DNA of 64,000 nucleotides from contig JAHBWY010000002.1 in assembly GCA_019636735.1 (NCBI GenBank), positions 62,001 through 126,000 of the forward strand, read 5' to 3'. Shown here piece by piece: positions 28,308 through 37,586 of this stretch. Positions within the stretch are counted from its first letter, which is position 1, and every line of letters begins with the position of its first letter. This DNA comes from Phycisphaeraceae bacterium (GTDB lineage: Bacteria > Planctomycetota > Phycisphaerae > Phycisphaerales > SM1A02). Below the pieces are notes generated by a model, which ran no database searches, had not been told where the DNA came from, and saw nothing but the letters and a program-made list of their open reading frames with translations. A program made the position numbers and the translations under genes.

Positions 28308-28542
28308 GACAATCGCGCGATGCTCCTCACTCCGCTGGATGACCCGGCGGAACTCGGCGGTCTCGTCTTGGTGGTCGAAGAGGTTCGTACGGGAACTCCA
28401 CGCCGCAGCCGTGCGGTGGGGTGAGGATACAGCGGGCGCCCTGCGAGCCGCGGCGCGTCGAGCGGACCTCGGTCGAAGGAAAGACGGGCTCCCGGTAGCG
28501 TCGATCTCCGCAGAGCCGTTAGGTTCCTGATCGCCGCAGATC

Positions 28543-29649
28543 GTGAGCGATCGGGGCGTGATGCGGCATCGGCGGGATGGAGTTCAACCAATGTGGTCCG
28601 GGCTGGCCTTGCAACTTCAGGAGATCGAGCAGCTTCTCTTCGGGGAGGCGCGGGGCACCGATCAACCACGCGAAGGCCCGCTCGCGCTGGAGCGCGAGGG
28701 AGCGTCGTCGCAAGGGCTGCTCTCCGCCGACGCCGATGCCATTGGAGATTGGTGTCTCCAGTGTGGTCGCACGATCGGGCGAAGTCTTCGGGAACAGGGC
28801 GAGGCTCGGAGGCCAATCCACCAACACGGCGTGCTCACACAGGGATGCAACAACCGCACGAAGGTGCCTCTATGCGACGAATGTGCGATCGGCTTCGACG
28901 GCTCCGCCCGTTCCGACGCAGAGTTGCCCACTGGGGCTCCCGGAAGCCAAGATCCCTTTCCGCTCGTTCGCCTTGGCGCGTACGGCGGGCAACTCCGGCA
29001 AGCGATCCTGCAAACGAAGCATGGTCACAGGCCGGAACTCGCGTCGCGCATCGGCGCGGCGCTCGGGTGCCAGTGGATCCGAACCATCGACACCCTTCGA
29101 GCTGCTGGCGCATGCCCGCAGGGCTTCGCTGGTCCGCTGGTCCAGCCGATTCCGATGCCGCTCTTGCGCAGATGGGAACGAGGCGTGGATCACGCTCGCC
29201 TGCTGGCAAAGGCGTTTGCCCAATCGACTCAATTGAAGGCAGTCTCGCTGCTTCGCCAGGAGTGGCGGCCGCCTCAGGTGCGCGGTCAGCGGGCGACACG
29301 CCTCGAGTCGGCAATCGCCAGAGGCGCCACTCCCGCGTGGGCGTGGTTGATACAGCGCCGCTGGGGAGTCCCGCTCGGCTCACCTCGGCCCGGTCAAGCG
29401 GTCATCCTCGTGGACGATGTGCGGACGACCGGTGCAACACTTCGGAGTGCGGCTGGAGTGCTGGCGCGCATGGGGTTCGGGCCAATCGGGGCTGCGGTGG
29501 TTGCGGTTTCACGCGATGAGCATCAGAGATCGGCTCCAGAGGACGCTTCGGGCGCCTCTGGAAATCCGGGTCGATCGAAGAAGAACTCCACCCGGGCCGT
29601 ACTTGGATCGGATGACAACTCGGGTGCCGGGCCGCAATTCCCTGACTGA
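28543..29649 (+). CDS. ComF-family phosphoribosyltransferase-like protein
   Basis: This protein of 368 residues, longer than most ComF proteins, has a zinc-ribbon-like pair (WCLQCGRTIG near 70 and PLCDECAIGF near 110). Its core contains VQPIPMPLLRRWERGVDHARLLAKAFA and the PRPP-binding loop AVILVDDVRTTGATLRSAAGVL, both typical of ComF. In transformable bacteria ComF takes part in handling imported DNA; elsewhere its role is unclear. The N-terminal 55 and C-terminal 40 residues are extra and look disordered. The start is GTG 28543 (ATG 28561 is an alternative); a TAGGTT hexamer lies at 28520-28525. No other competence genes are in view. Confidence 0.82.
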   Translation: MSDRGVMRHRRDGVQPMWSGLALQLQEIEQLLFGEARGTDQPREGPLALEREGASSQGLLSADADAIGDWCLQCGRTIGRSLREQGEARRPIHQHGVLTQGCNNRTKVPLCDECAIGFDGSARSDAELPTGAPGSQDPFPLVRLGAYGGQLRQAILQTKHGHRPELASRIGAALGCQWIRTIDTLRAAGACPQGFAGPLVQPIPMPLLRRWERGVDHARLLAKAFAQSTQLKAVSLLRQEWRPPQVRGQRATRLESAIARGATPAWAWLIQRRWGVPLGSPRPGQAVILVDDVRTTGATLRSAAGVLARMGFGPIGAAVVAVSRDEHQRSAPEDASGASGNPGRSKKNSTRAVLGSDDNSGAGPQFPD

Positions 29650-29962
29650 ACCGTGGGCCACCATCACGGTTCACGCCGGCAGTCACCGTCGCGAAACCAC
29701 GGGGGCCGGTCCAGACCGCAAGGGCGGGTACCGTTCGCGTGGGTGGGTACCGTTCCCGGGGGTGAGGTGACGCGGCTCCAAGACGCTACTGGAGCTGGTG
29801 TTGTGGCCGATGATCGGCTCCGTCCATCTCGCTCCCGGCAGACCGCCGACGCTTGGCTTCGCCCGCCGAGTTGCTCGGCGTCGACAGGGCGAGGAGTCGT
29901 GTCCCTCGGCCAGCCGGTTCTCCGCCTCGCCACGGCTTTGCCGGAATTCGGGTTCACACCCC
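29650..29962. other. Spacer upstream of the rRNA promoter, no gene seen
   Basis: This is 313 bp without a convincing frame in either strand. It contains one direct duplication of 19 bp (29726-29744 and 29745-29763, each starting GGGTACCGTTC). No tRNA or attachment site was recognised. Confidence 0.5.
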
Positions 29963-29990
29963 TTGACAGCCTGCGTAAAGTCGCTATCCT
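29963..29990 (+). promoter_or_regulatory. 16S rRNA promoter
   Basis: A perfect -35 TTGACA (29963-29968), a 16-bp spacer and the -10 TATCCT (29985-29990). It is the strongest sigma-70-like promoter in the window and points at the rRNA gene; transcription should start near 29997. Confidence 0.8.
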
Positions 29991-30076
29991 CTCTCCTCCG
30001 CCTCTGGCCTTCAGCGGCGGGTTGTACTGCCGCCTTCGCTCGTCGGACACTCTCCGGCGCCCGAAGTCCGCAGGAT

Positions 30077-30087
30077 CTCTTTGACAA
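30077..30087 (+). promoter_or_regulatory. rRNA antitermination boxA
   Basis: CTCTTTGACAA, nearly identical to the boxA of bacterial rRNA leaders (core TCTTTAACAA, one difference). It lies in the leader, where Nus factors would bind the transcript. Confidence 0.7.
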
Positions 30088-30160
30088 GTGAACAGTTGGG
30101 AACGCCGCGAGGATGTGGCGGTCCGTCAGTGTGCTCACGGCACATTGGCGGCCGAAGCAC

Positions 30161-30321
30161 GACGACTGTCACAGCAGTCGTCACCAACATCCTCCGTGAG
30201 ACCAGATAGAAATGGTCAATTCTGCGAGACCGTCTCGGCTCCGCTTGTCGGAGTCGGTCACGGATGTTGGAAACACCGGTGGAACTAGCCGTCCACCGGC
30301 ATCGCGATCGCAGTCGCGATG
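30161..30321 (+). other. 16S leader stem-loops
   Basis: Two clear hairpins: GACGACTG/CAGTCGTC (30161-30182) and CATCGCGA/TCGCGATG (30300-30321). They probably help processing of the 16S 5' end. I could not find the long-range stem with the trailer by eye. Confidence 0.5.
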
Positions 30322-30411
30322 AGACCGGCCTGAGTCGACGCATCGCGTCGCATTCAGGTCGCCAGGAATCATCGAAGCATTCACGGACTTCGGTCCGTGT
30401 CGCAACGAACT

Positions 30412-32058
<1,647 letters not shown>

Positions 32059-32089
32059 CCGCCGCACCGCTGTTTCAGTGGTGCGGCGG
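32059..32089 (+). terminator. Intrinsic terminator of the 16S unit
   Basis: A 14-pair stem (CCGCCGCACCGCTG against CAGTGGTGCGGCGG, one G-T pair) with a TTT loop, followed by TTGTGCTTTTG. It is the clearest Rho-independent terminator in the window. Confidence 0.9.
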
Positions 32090-32221
32090 TTGTGCTTTTG
32101 CGTCCGGCGAATGCCAGGGGTTACGCTGATGAAGCACGGGTCCGCTCGGGACGGGTTCCTTCCAAGAGGAACTCCAGTCGGATCGCTCCTCCTCGCAACT
32201 CGAAGGCAAGAGTACACGACA

Positions 32222-33301
32222 ATGCATCGACCGACTCGCTTGATCGTGACGGGGTTGGCCGGAGCAGGGCTGTGGACTGCTGGTTGCCAGGTCCTCGGTC
32301 CCACTTCCGTCTCTGCGGGACGGAGTGCCTACAACGAAGTGATCGCACGCACGAACGCAGAGCAACTTCTGCTCACCCTCGTTCGCATGCGCTACGGGGA
32401 TCCGATTGGGCTTCTTTCGGTGACCAGCGTGACGGCATCACTGAAGTTCAGCGCAACGGCAGGCGCCCAGTTCGGCGTGGGCCCACAGTCGAACTACTCG
32501 GGCAATCTTGTGCCACTGAGCGCCGGAGTCAGCTACGAGGACAATCCCACCATCAGCTATGTCCCCGTGACCGGACAGGCATTTCTCAAGGACTGGCTCA
32601 GCCCCATGTCGCTCGAACTGCTCGTCCTGCTCCTCGACGGAGGCGTGGACGATGCCACTCTTGTTCCGTGGCTCGTGGCAGGGATGAATGACTTGCAATC
32701 ACCTGGCCGCGGTGGTCGCGACGGCTTTCTCGACGCAGCCAGACTTCTTGTTCAGCTTCATCGCGCCGGGGTGATCTTCTGGGGACGGCAACAAGGCTCG
32801 AGCGACTCGTTCGAACTCTCGATCCGGGAGGGCGACGAAGCCCACCGCGTCCAGATCGACGAGCTTTTGCGACTGCTCGACATCCGGCGTCCGCAACCAT
32901 CCGCGAGCGGAGTCCTTCGCGTTCCCCTGGTGACTGGCCTGCGACAAGCGGGCGATCCAGCACTCGCCATTCGCACGAACTCAATGGCCCAACTCCTCGT
33001 CGCCTCGGCCTCGGCGATTGAAGTCCCACCAGAGCATGTCGAGGCAGGAGTCGTGGCTCCAACCACGATTCACGCCAGCGCTGAGTCCACCTTCGGGCAA
33101 GTCAACATCAAGTCGGGGCGAGACGCCCCACGGCAGGCCGTCATTGCGGTGCAGCATCGCGGATGGTGGTTCTGGATTGACGACACCGACCTCGAAAGCA
33201 AGCGTCACTTCCAGCGACTGGAGATGCTCTTCCTCATGCGCCTGGCGGAGGGCGAGAGGGGCTCGCAGACCGCTCCCGTGCTCACGATTCCAGTGAGCTG
33301 A
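32222..33301 (+). CDS. Lipoprotein of unknown function
   Basis: This 359-residue protein starts at ATG 32222, where a signal (RLIVTGLAGAGLWTAGC) gives a lipobox ending in C at about residue 22. The more upstream in-frame start would lie in the rRNA terminator, so it is rejected. The mature part begins SAYNEVIARTNAEQLLLTLVRMRYGDPIGLLSVTSVTAS, a stretch found in conserved exported proteins of unknown function; later segments look alpha-beta. No catalytic motif is evident. It stands between the rRNA terminator and a convergent outer-membrane protein gene. No ribosome site is obvious before the ATG. Confidence 0.7.
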   Translation: MHRPTRLIVTGLAGAGLWTAGCQVLGPTSVSAGRSAYNEVIARTNAEQLLLTLVRMRYGDPIGLLSVTSVTASLKFSATAGAQFGVGPQSNYSGNLVPLSAGVSYEDNPTISYVPVTGQAFLKDWLSPMSLELLVLLLDGGVDDATLVPWLVAGMNDLQSPGRGGRDGFLDAARLLVQLHRAGVIFWGRQQGSSDSFELSIREGDEAHRVQIDELLRLLDIRRPQPSASGVLRVPLVTGLRQAGDPALAIRTNSMAQLLVASASAIEVPPEHVEAGVVAPTTIHASAESTFGQVNIKSGRDAPRQAVIAVQHRGWWFWIDDTDLESKRHFQRLEMLFLMRLAEGERGSQTAPVLTIPVS

Positions 33302-33329
33302 TCAGCGCGAAGTGTCGCCCGCTGCCGAA

Positions 33330-34832
33330 TCAGAACGAGAAGCCCACTCCGAGGACTGGTCCTTGCAGCACGCCGTCGAAGCGGAAGCCTTGGGTGCCGT
33401 TCTCCTCGTACTGGATGCCGAGCGCTCGATAGCCCGCCACGACATTCAGCCATGGAAGCGGCACCCACTGGATGCCACCCTGCACGCACCAGGAGTTGTT
33501 CCGGCTCTGGAAGCCGCCCGCGTCGCCGCGGCACCAGAAGCGGAGTTCATTGTTCACGGCGAGCCCGATGCGCCCTCCGATGATGCCGTCGACCCACTCG
33601 TAGCGTGAGTTGGTGCTCACGATCGCGGGCAGGATCCCAAACTTGTCCGGCGTGAATGCCAGGGTCTGGTCGTACTGGAGGTTGTAGTACCTCGCACCCC
33701 CGATGAGATCGAACTGGAGCACAGGAAACACTCGGGATGCCATCGACGACATCGGCTGATCAAGCCCCGCAAAGATGTGCTGCTCGCCAATGGGGCGGCC
33801 CAACTCCCAGTCGAGCAGACGATAGCCACCGCCGAACTCGGCAATCTGCAGAGTCATGCTCGCCTCGACATAGTTCAACTCAGGGCCCGGCTTCAGAGCG
33901 GCGAGCCCCGCGATGATGGCCGCCTGAATCTGCTGGTCCTTCTCGGCGAAGTTCAGCTTGGCCGCGTCGTAGGCGTTGCCGACGAGCGCGCGAAGATCCG
34001 CCTCTGTCCGCGTCTCGGCACTCTGAAGCGCCTCGTTGATGCGACGAAGAGTCTCCTGGACCCGCGGATCCAGTCGATTTAGAGCGAGCTGCGCCAGAAT
34101 CTTGCGTTGCTCCGGGGAGAGAGACTCGAGAGCCTGCTTGATGTTCGTGTCGAACTGCGCCAGCGCTTCGTTGACCCTGTCAATCCGGGCCTGCGCGTCC
34201 TTGATCCGGCTATCGACCTGCTGCACGAGCAGGTCTTTCGTCTTCGCGAGGTCACCCTCGGTCTGAACGAGCGCACGCGTGAACTGCGACGCAAACGGCC
34301 CGTTGCCAAAGCTGGGATCCCGCGCCGAGATCTGCGAGAGGAGCTGGGGAACATCGGCACTGGTCAGCAGCGGCTCGTAGACATCCACCGTCTGGCTCAG
34401 CCGCATGTAGTTGTAGTCGCTGAAGAAGAACGCCCGCCGGTACCCGATCTCGAGGTGCAGCATCAGGGCGAAGTCGAGATCCTTGATGATGTCCCGGAAC
34501 GGAATGTCGAACGAAGTGCTCACGCCCTTCTGTGCGATGGTTGCATCAACGCTGGCGGCCCAGAGGTAGGGCGTAATGTCGATCCACCAATCGCGTGAGT
34601 TCTCGGAGAGCCGATCATCGGTTGAAGCGCCAGGGAGGGCAGCCGAGCCCGAGTCACTCATCGACGGCGCTTCGATCACCGCAGGTGAACTTGAAGAAAT
34701 CGGCGGTGCCGACTGCTGATCGGTGCCATCGCTATGTGCAGCAACGGGAGTGGCTGCGGCCAGGACCGCAGCACAGAGCCGGGCAGGGGCGGAGCTTGAG
34801 ACAGAGCCACGATTGAGGCGCAAGGACTTCAC
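33330..34832 (-). CDS. Outer-membrane beta-barrel protein with coiled-coil insertion
   Basis: This exported protein has 500 residues. After the signal (ending near AAHSD) and a Ser-rich linker, WWIDITPYLWAASVDATIAQKG begins strands of a barrel, with FRDIIKDLDFALMLHLEIGYRRA typical of a family of small outer-membrane barrels. Residues about 165-315 form a long helical insertion with heptad pattern (QQVDSRIKDAQARIDRVNEAL, NRLDPRVQETLRRINEAL). The barrel resumes with YRLLDWELGRPIG and ends GPVLGVGFSF, a C-terminal aromatic as in outer-membrane proteins. The start is GTG 34832 with GGAG 7 nt before it. The helices probably project into the periplasm or outward. Function is not known. Confidence 0.7.
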   Translation of the reverse strand: MKSLRLNRGSVSSSAPARLCAAVLAAATPVAAHSDGTDQQSAPPISSSSPAVIEAPSMSDSGSAALPGASTDDRLSENSRDWWIDITPYLWAASVDATIAQKGVSTSFDIPFRDIIKDLDFALMLHLEIGYRRAFFFSDYNYMRLSQTVDVYEPLLTSADVPQLLSQISARDPSFGNGPFASQFTRALVQTEGDLAKTKDLLVQQVDSRIKDAQARIDRVNEALAQFDTNIKQALESLSPEQRKILAQLALNRLDPRVQETLRRINEALQSAETRTEADLRALVGNAYDAAKLNFAEKDQQIQAAIIAGLAALKPGPELNYVEASMTLQIAEFGGGYRLLDWELGRPIGEQHIFAGLDQPMSSMASRVFPVLQFDLIGGARYYNLQYDQTLAFTPDKFGILPAIVSTNSRYEWVDGIIGGRIGLAVNNELRFWCRGDAGGFQSRNNSWCVQGGIQWVPLPWLNVVAGYRALGIQYEENGTQGFRFDGVLQGPVLGVGFSF

Positions 34833-34851
34833 AGGATGTCTCCATGGAGCA

Positions 34852-34865
34852 GCGCCAGTTGGCGC
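34852..34865. promoter_or_regulatory. Inverted repeat GCGCCAGTTGGCGC
   Basis: Perfect 6-base arms around GT, 20 bp upstream of the GTG at 34832. It may be an operator for the barrel gene; no partner is identified. Confidence 0.35.
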
Positions 34866-35028
34866 CTAGATTCTGCGAACGGTTCTCAGCGGTCCGCGAG
34901 CCGGTGTCACTGAGCAGTTGTGTTCATGAGAATATCCAAATGGATGCCGCACGGGTGTATGATCTCCGGCTGAGCAGCAGATGTTCCCCGCTCGACCGCG
35001 CCCTTCGAGTCTTCCAGGAGTTCCACTG

Positions 35029-37515
35029 ATGATCCGCGCCGTGTTCCAGGGTTTGGGGGCGATCGATCGCCTTCGCGGTGTCGCGCACCGTGGGGTGGCG
35101 CTCCTCGTTGCGATGAGCGTCACGCTCTTCACCGCGCTCTTGTCTGGCGCTGCTGCCGCGGCTCCTGCTGCCCAACAGTCCGATGGCGGCGGTTCTGGCG
35201 TCTTCGCGGTCGACCCGGGGTGGCCTCGCACTTTCACGAAGGATGGCACAACCCTTGTCATTCACCAGCCGCAGGTTGACGCGTGGCAGAACCACGACCG
35301 GATCAAGTTCCGCTGCGTGGTGGAAGTGACCCTTGCCGGAACCGATCAGCCACAGCTTGGAGTCGTCGCCGTGCAGGCGAACACGCATGTGCGCGAGCTC
35401 CTCCAGCAGGTGGTCCTCCGCGACATCCAGGTGGTGGCCGTTCGCTTTCCAGATCTTCCGCCCGAGCAGGCGGCGGCGCTGAAGGCCGTGGTCATGGACA
35501 TGCTCCCCAATCAGAACTCGCTGACCATCGCGCTCCAGCGCGTGACGGCGAGCCTGCACGATCAGGCGATGCCGCAGGGGGTGCCGCTCAATCTCAATCC
35601 GCCGCCGATCTTCTTTAGCGCGACTCCCGCGGTGCTCGTCAACTCCATTGGGCCGCTGCAGTTCAAGCCGCTCGGATCGGCTCCGATCATGTGGGCCGTC
35701 AACACCAACTGGGTGTTGTTGCTCGATGTGAACTCGTCGCTCTACTACCTGCTCGTCGGCAAGTCATGGCTTCAGGCGCCGGATCCGGTGAATGGTCCGT
35801 GGACCGCGGCGGGCACGCTCCCCGCGAGCTTCTCGCAGATTCCCACCAACGATCAATGGCAGGATGTCGTTGCGGCGGTCCCCGGTCAGCCCATGTCCAC
35901 GGTACCGACGGTGTTCACGAGCACGGAGCCGGCGGAGTTGATCCTGACCAATGGACCGCCGTCCTGCTCGCCCATCACCGGCACGAGTCTGATGTATGTG
36001 ACGAACCCGGAGCAGCCTGTCTTCCTTCAGGTGAGCACGCAGACCTACTACTACCTCGTCGCCGGCCGCTGGTTCAGCGCTCCGTCGCTGAGCGGTCCGT
36101 GGTCGGCAGCGTCGGCGAACCTGCCGGCCGACTTTGCGCGCATTCCCGAGAGCAGTCCGATGGCATTCGTGCTGCCTTCGGTGCCCGGAACCGCCGAAGC
36201 GAAGGATGCAATCCTGATTGCACAGGTTCCAAAGAAGGCGACGATCAACATCGAAGGCACCACCGTCAATGTGCAGTACGACGGAGCGCCGAAGTTTGCG
36301 CCCATCCAGGGCACCTCGATGCAGTACGCGGTGAACACGGCGTACCAGGTGGTCAATGCGAACAATCAGTTCTACTGCTGCCACAACGGCGTCTGGTTCG
36401 TGGCGCCGGCGGCGACCGGACCGTGGACGGTCTGCACCGCGGTGCCGTCGGTGATCTATACGATTCCGCCGACCAGCCCCGTCTACAACACCACCTATGT
36501 CAAGGTGTACAGCGCGACGCCGTCAACGGTGACCGTGGGCTACACCGAGGGATACAACGGCGCCTATGTCGCCGCCACCGGCGCGCTCATGTTCGGCGCA
36601 GGAATGCTCGTGGGGGCGGCCATCGCCGACGACGGCTGCTGCTGGCACGGCTGCTATCCCTGCTACTACTCGTATGGCTGTGCGCCGTACTGGCATGGCG
36701 GTTACTGCGGCTACTACAGCGCGGGCGGATATGCCTACGGACCCAACGGTGGCGCCGGCTGGCACGCAGGGTACAACCCGTCAACGGGCAACTACTACCG
36801 TGGCGGCGCCGTCGCGACTCCATACGGAGCGCGCTGGGGCGGCCAGGCCTACAGCCCGTGGACCAACACCTACGGCGCGCACACGGGCGGAACCAACGGC
36901 TACCAGTCGTGGGGCCACAGCTATGTGCAGCAAGGCAGCAACTGGGCGGAGGCCGGCCATGAGTCGACGGCTCGCGGCGGCGTGGGGTACGCGGAGAACT
37001 CATCCGGCGGTTGGGCCGAGGGTGTGCACAGCAATCGCACCGACTCGTCGTTTGCGCAGACGAGCAGCGGCAACATGTACGCCGGCCACGACGGCAATGT
37101 CTACAAGAACACCGGCGACGGCTGGGAGAGCTACAACAACGGAAGCTGGAATCAGGTGCAGAAGCCTTCGTCGGGCTGGCCGAGCCAGTCGAGTCAGGCA
37201 ACACAGGCCAGCCAGCAGTGGCAGCAGAAGTCGCAGCAGGCGCAGAGCGAGTGGAAGAACAATTTCAACAGCAGCAATCTCCAGAGCCACTGGGACAGCG
37301 CGAGTTCCTCGGGTGGGGGACTTTCCGGATGGCAGAGCCACGATCAGCAGAACTCACTGAACCGTGACTCATGGTCGCGCAACTTCGGCAACGGAGGAAG
37401 CAGCGGCTGGGGCGGTGATCGTTCGAGCGGCGGCTGGGGTGGCGGCGACCACTCGTTCGGAGGTGGCGGCTTCGGTCAGCGATTCGGTGGCGGCTTCGGA
37501 CGGTTCCGGAGATAG
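35029..37515 (+). CDS. Large exported repeat protein with Tyr/Cys/Gly-rich tail
   Basis: This protein has 828 residues with a signal peptide (LLVAMSVTLFTALLSGAAAAA). The ATG at 35029 has AGGAG eight bases upstream. Residues 200-520 hold three related units with the pattern YYLLVGKSWLQAPDPVNGPW, YYYLVAGRWFSAPSLSGPW and FYCCHNGVWFVAPAATGPW, each followed by ...P..F..IP, as in proteins labelled carbohydrate-binding family V/XII. A hydrophobic helix (GALMFGAGMLVGAAIA, about 535-550) precedes a Cys/Tyr-rich stretch and a Ser/Gly/Trp/Gln tail ending in GGGFGRFRR. It is probably a surface or membrane-anchored protein. It may be co-transcribed with the sulfatase 71 bases downstream. The function is inferred only. 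Confidence 0.65.
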   Translation: MIRAVFQGLGAIDRLRGVAHRGVALLVAMSVTLFTALLSGAAAAAPAAQQSDGGGSGVFAVDPGWPRTFTKDGTTLVIHQPQVDAWQNHDRIKFRCVVEVTLAGTDQPQLGVVAVQANTHVRELLQQVVLRDIQVVAVRFPDLPPEQAAALKAVVMDMLPNQNSLTIALQRVTASLHDQAMPQGVPLNLNPPPIFFSATPAVLVNSIGPLQFKPLGSAPIMWAVNTNWVLLLDVNSSLYYLLVGKSWLQAPDPVNGPWTAAGTLPASFSQIPTNDQWQDVVAAVPGQPMSTVPTVFTSTEPAELILTNGPPSCSPITGTSLMYVTNPEQPVFLQVSTQTYYYLVAGRWFSAPSLSGPWSAASANLPADFARIPESSPMAFVLPSVPGTAEAKDAILIAQVPKKATINIEGTTVNVQYDGAPKFAPIQGTSMQYAVNTAYQVVNANNQFYCCHNGVWFVAPAATGPWTVCTAVPSVIYTIPPTSPVYNTTYVKVYSATPSTVTVGYTEGYNGAYVAATGALMFGAGMLVGAAIADDGCCWHGCYPCYYSYGCAPYWHGGYCGYYSAGGYAYGPNGGAGWHAGYNPSTGNYYRGGAVATPYGARWGGQAYSPWTNTYGAHTGGTNGYQSWGHSYVQQGSNWAEAGHESTARGGVGYAENSSGGWAEGVHSNRTDSSFAQTSSGNMYAGHDGNVYKNTGDGWESYNNGSWNQVQKPSSGWPSQSSQATQASQQWQQKSQQAQSEWKNNFNSSNLQSHWDSASSSGGGLSGWQSHDQQNSLNRDSWSRNFGNGGSSGWGGDRSSGGWGGGDHSFGGGGFGQRFGGGFGRFRR

Positions 37516-37586
37516 ATCTTCATCAATCACGATGGGCGACCCCTGAGACACGCCGCCCACTTGACGACGCACTCGTGTCTCGAGAG

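Noticed and set aside
28308-28586. N-terminal extension of the HD-GYP protein
   Set aside because: The frame is open but contains no ATG, GTG, TTG or CTG, so translation cannot start there by usual codons.
29726-29763. Attachment site or IS end
   Set aside because: The 19-bp duplication is a single direct copy with no integrase, transposase or inverted ends nearby.
30081-30086. TTGACA as a second rRNA -35 box
   Set aside because: No -10 follows at 16-18 bp, and the sequence is part of CTCTTTGACAA, a boxA element.
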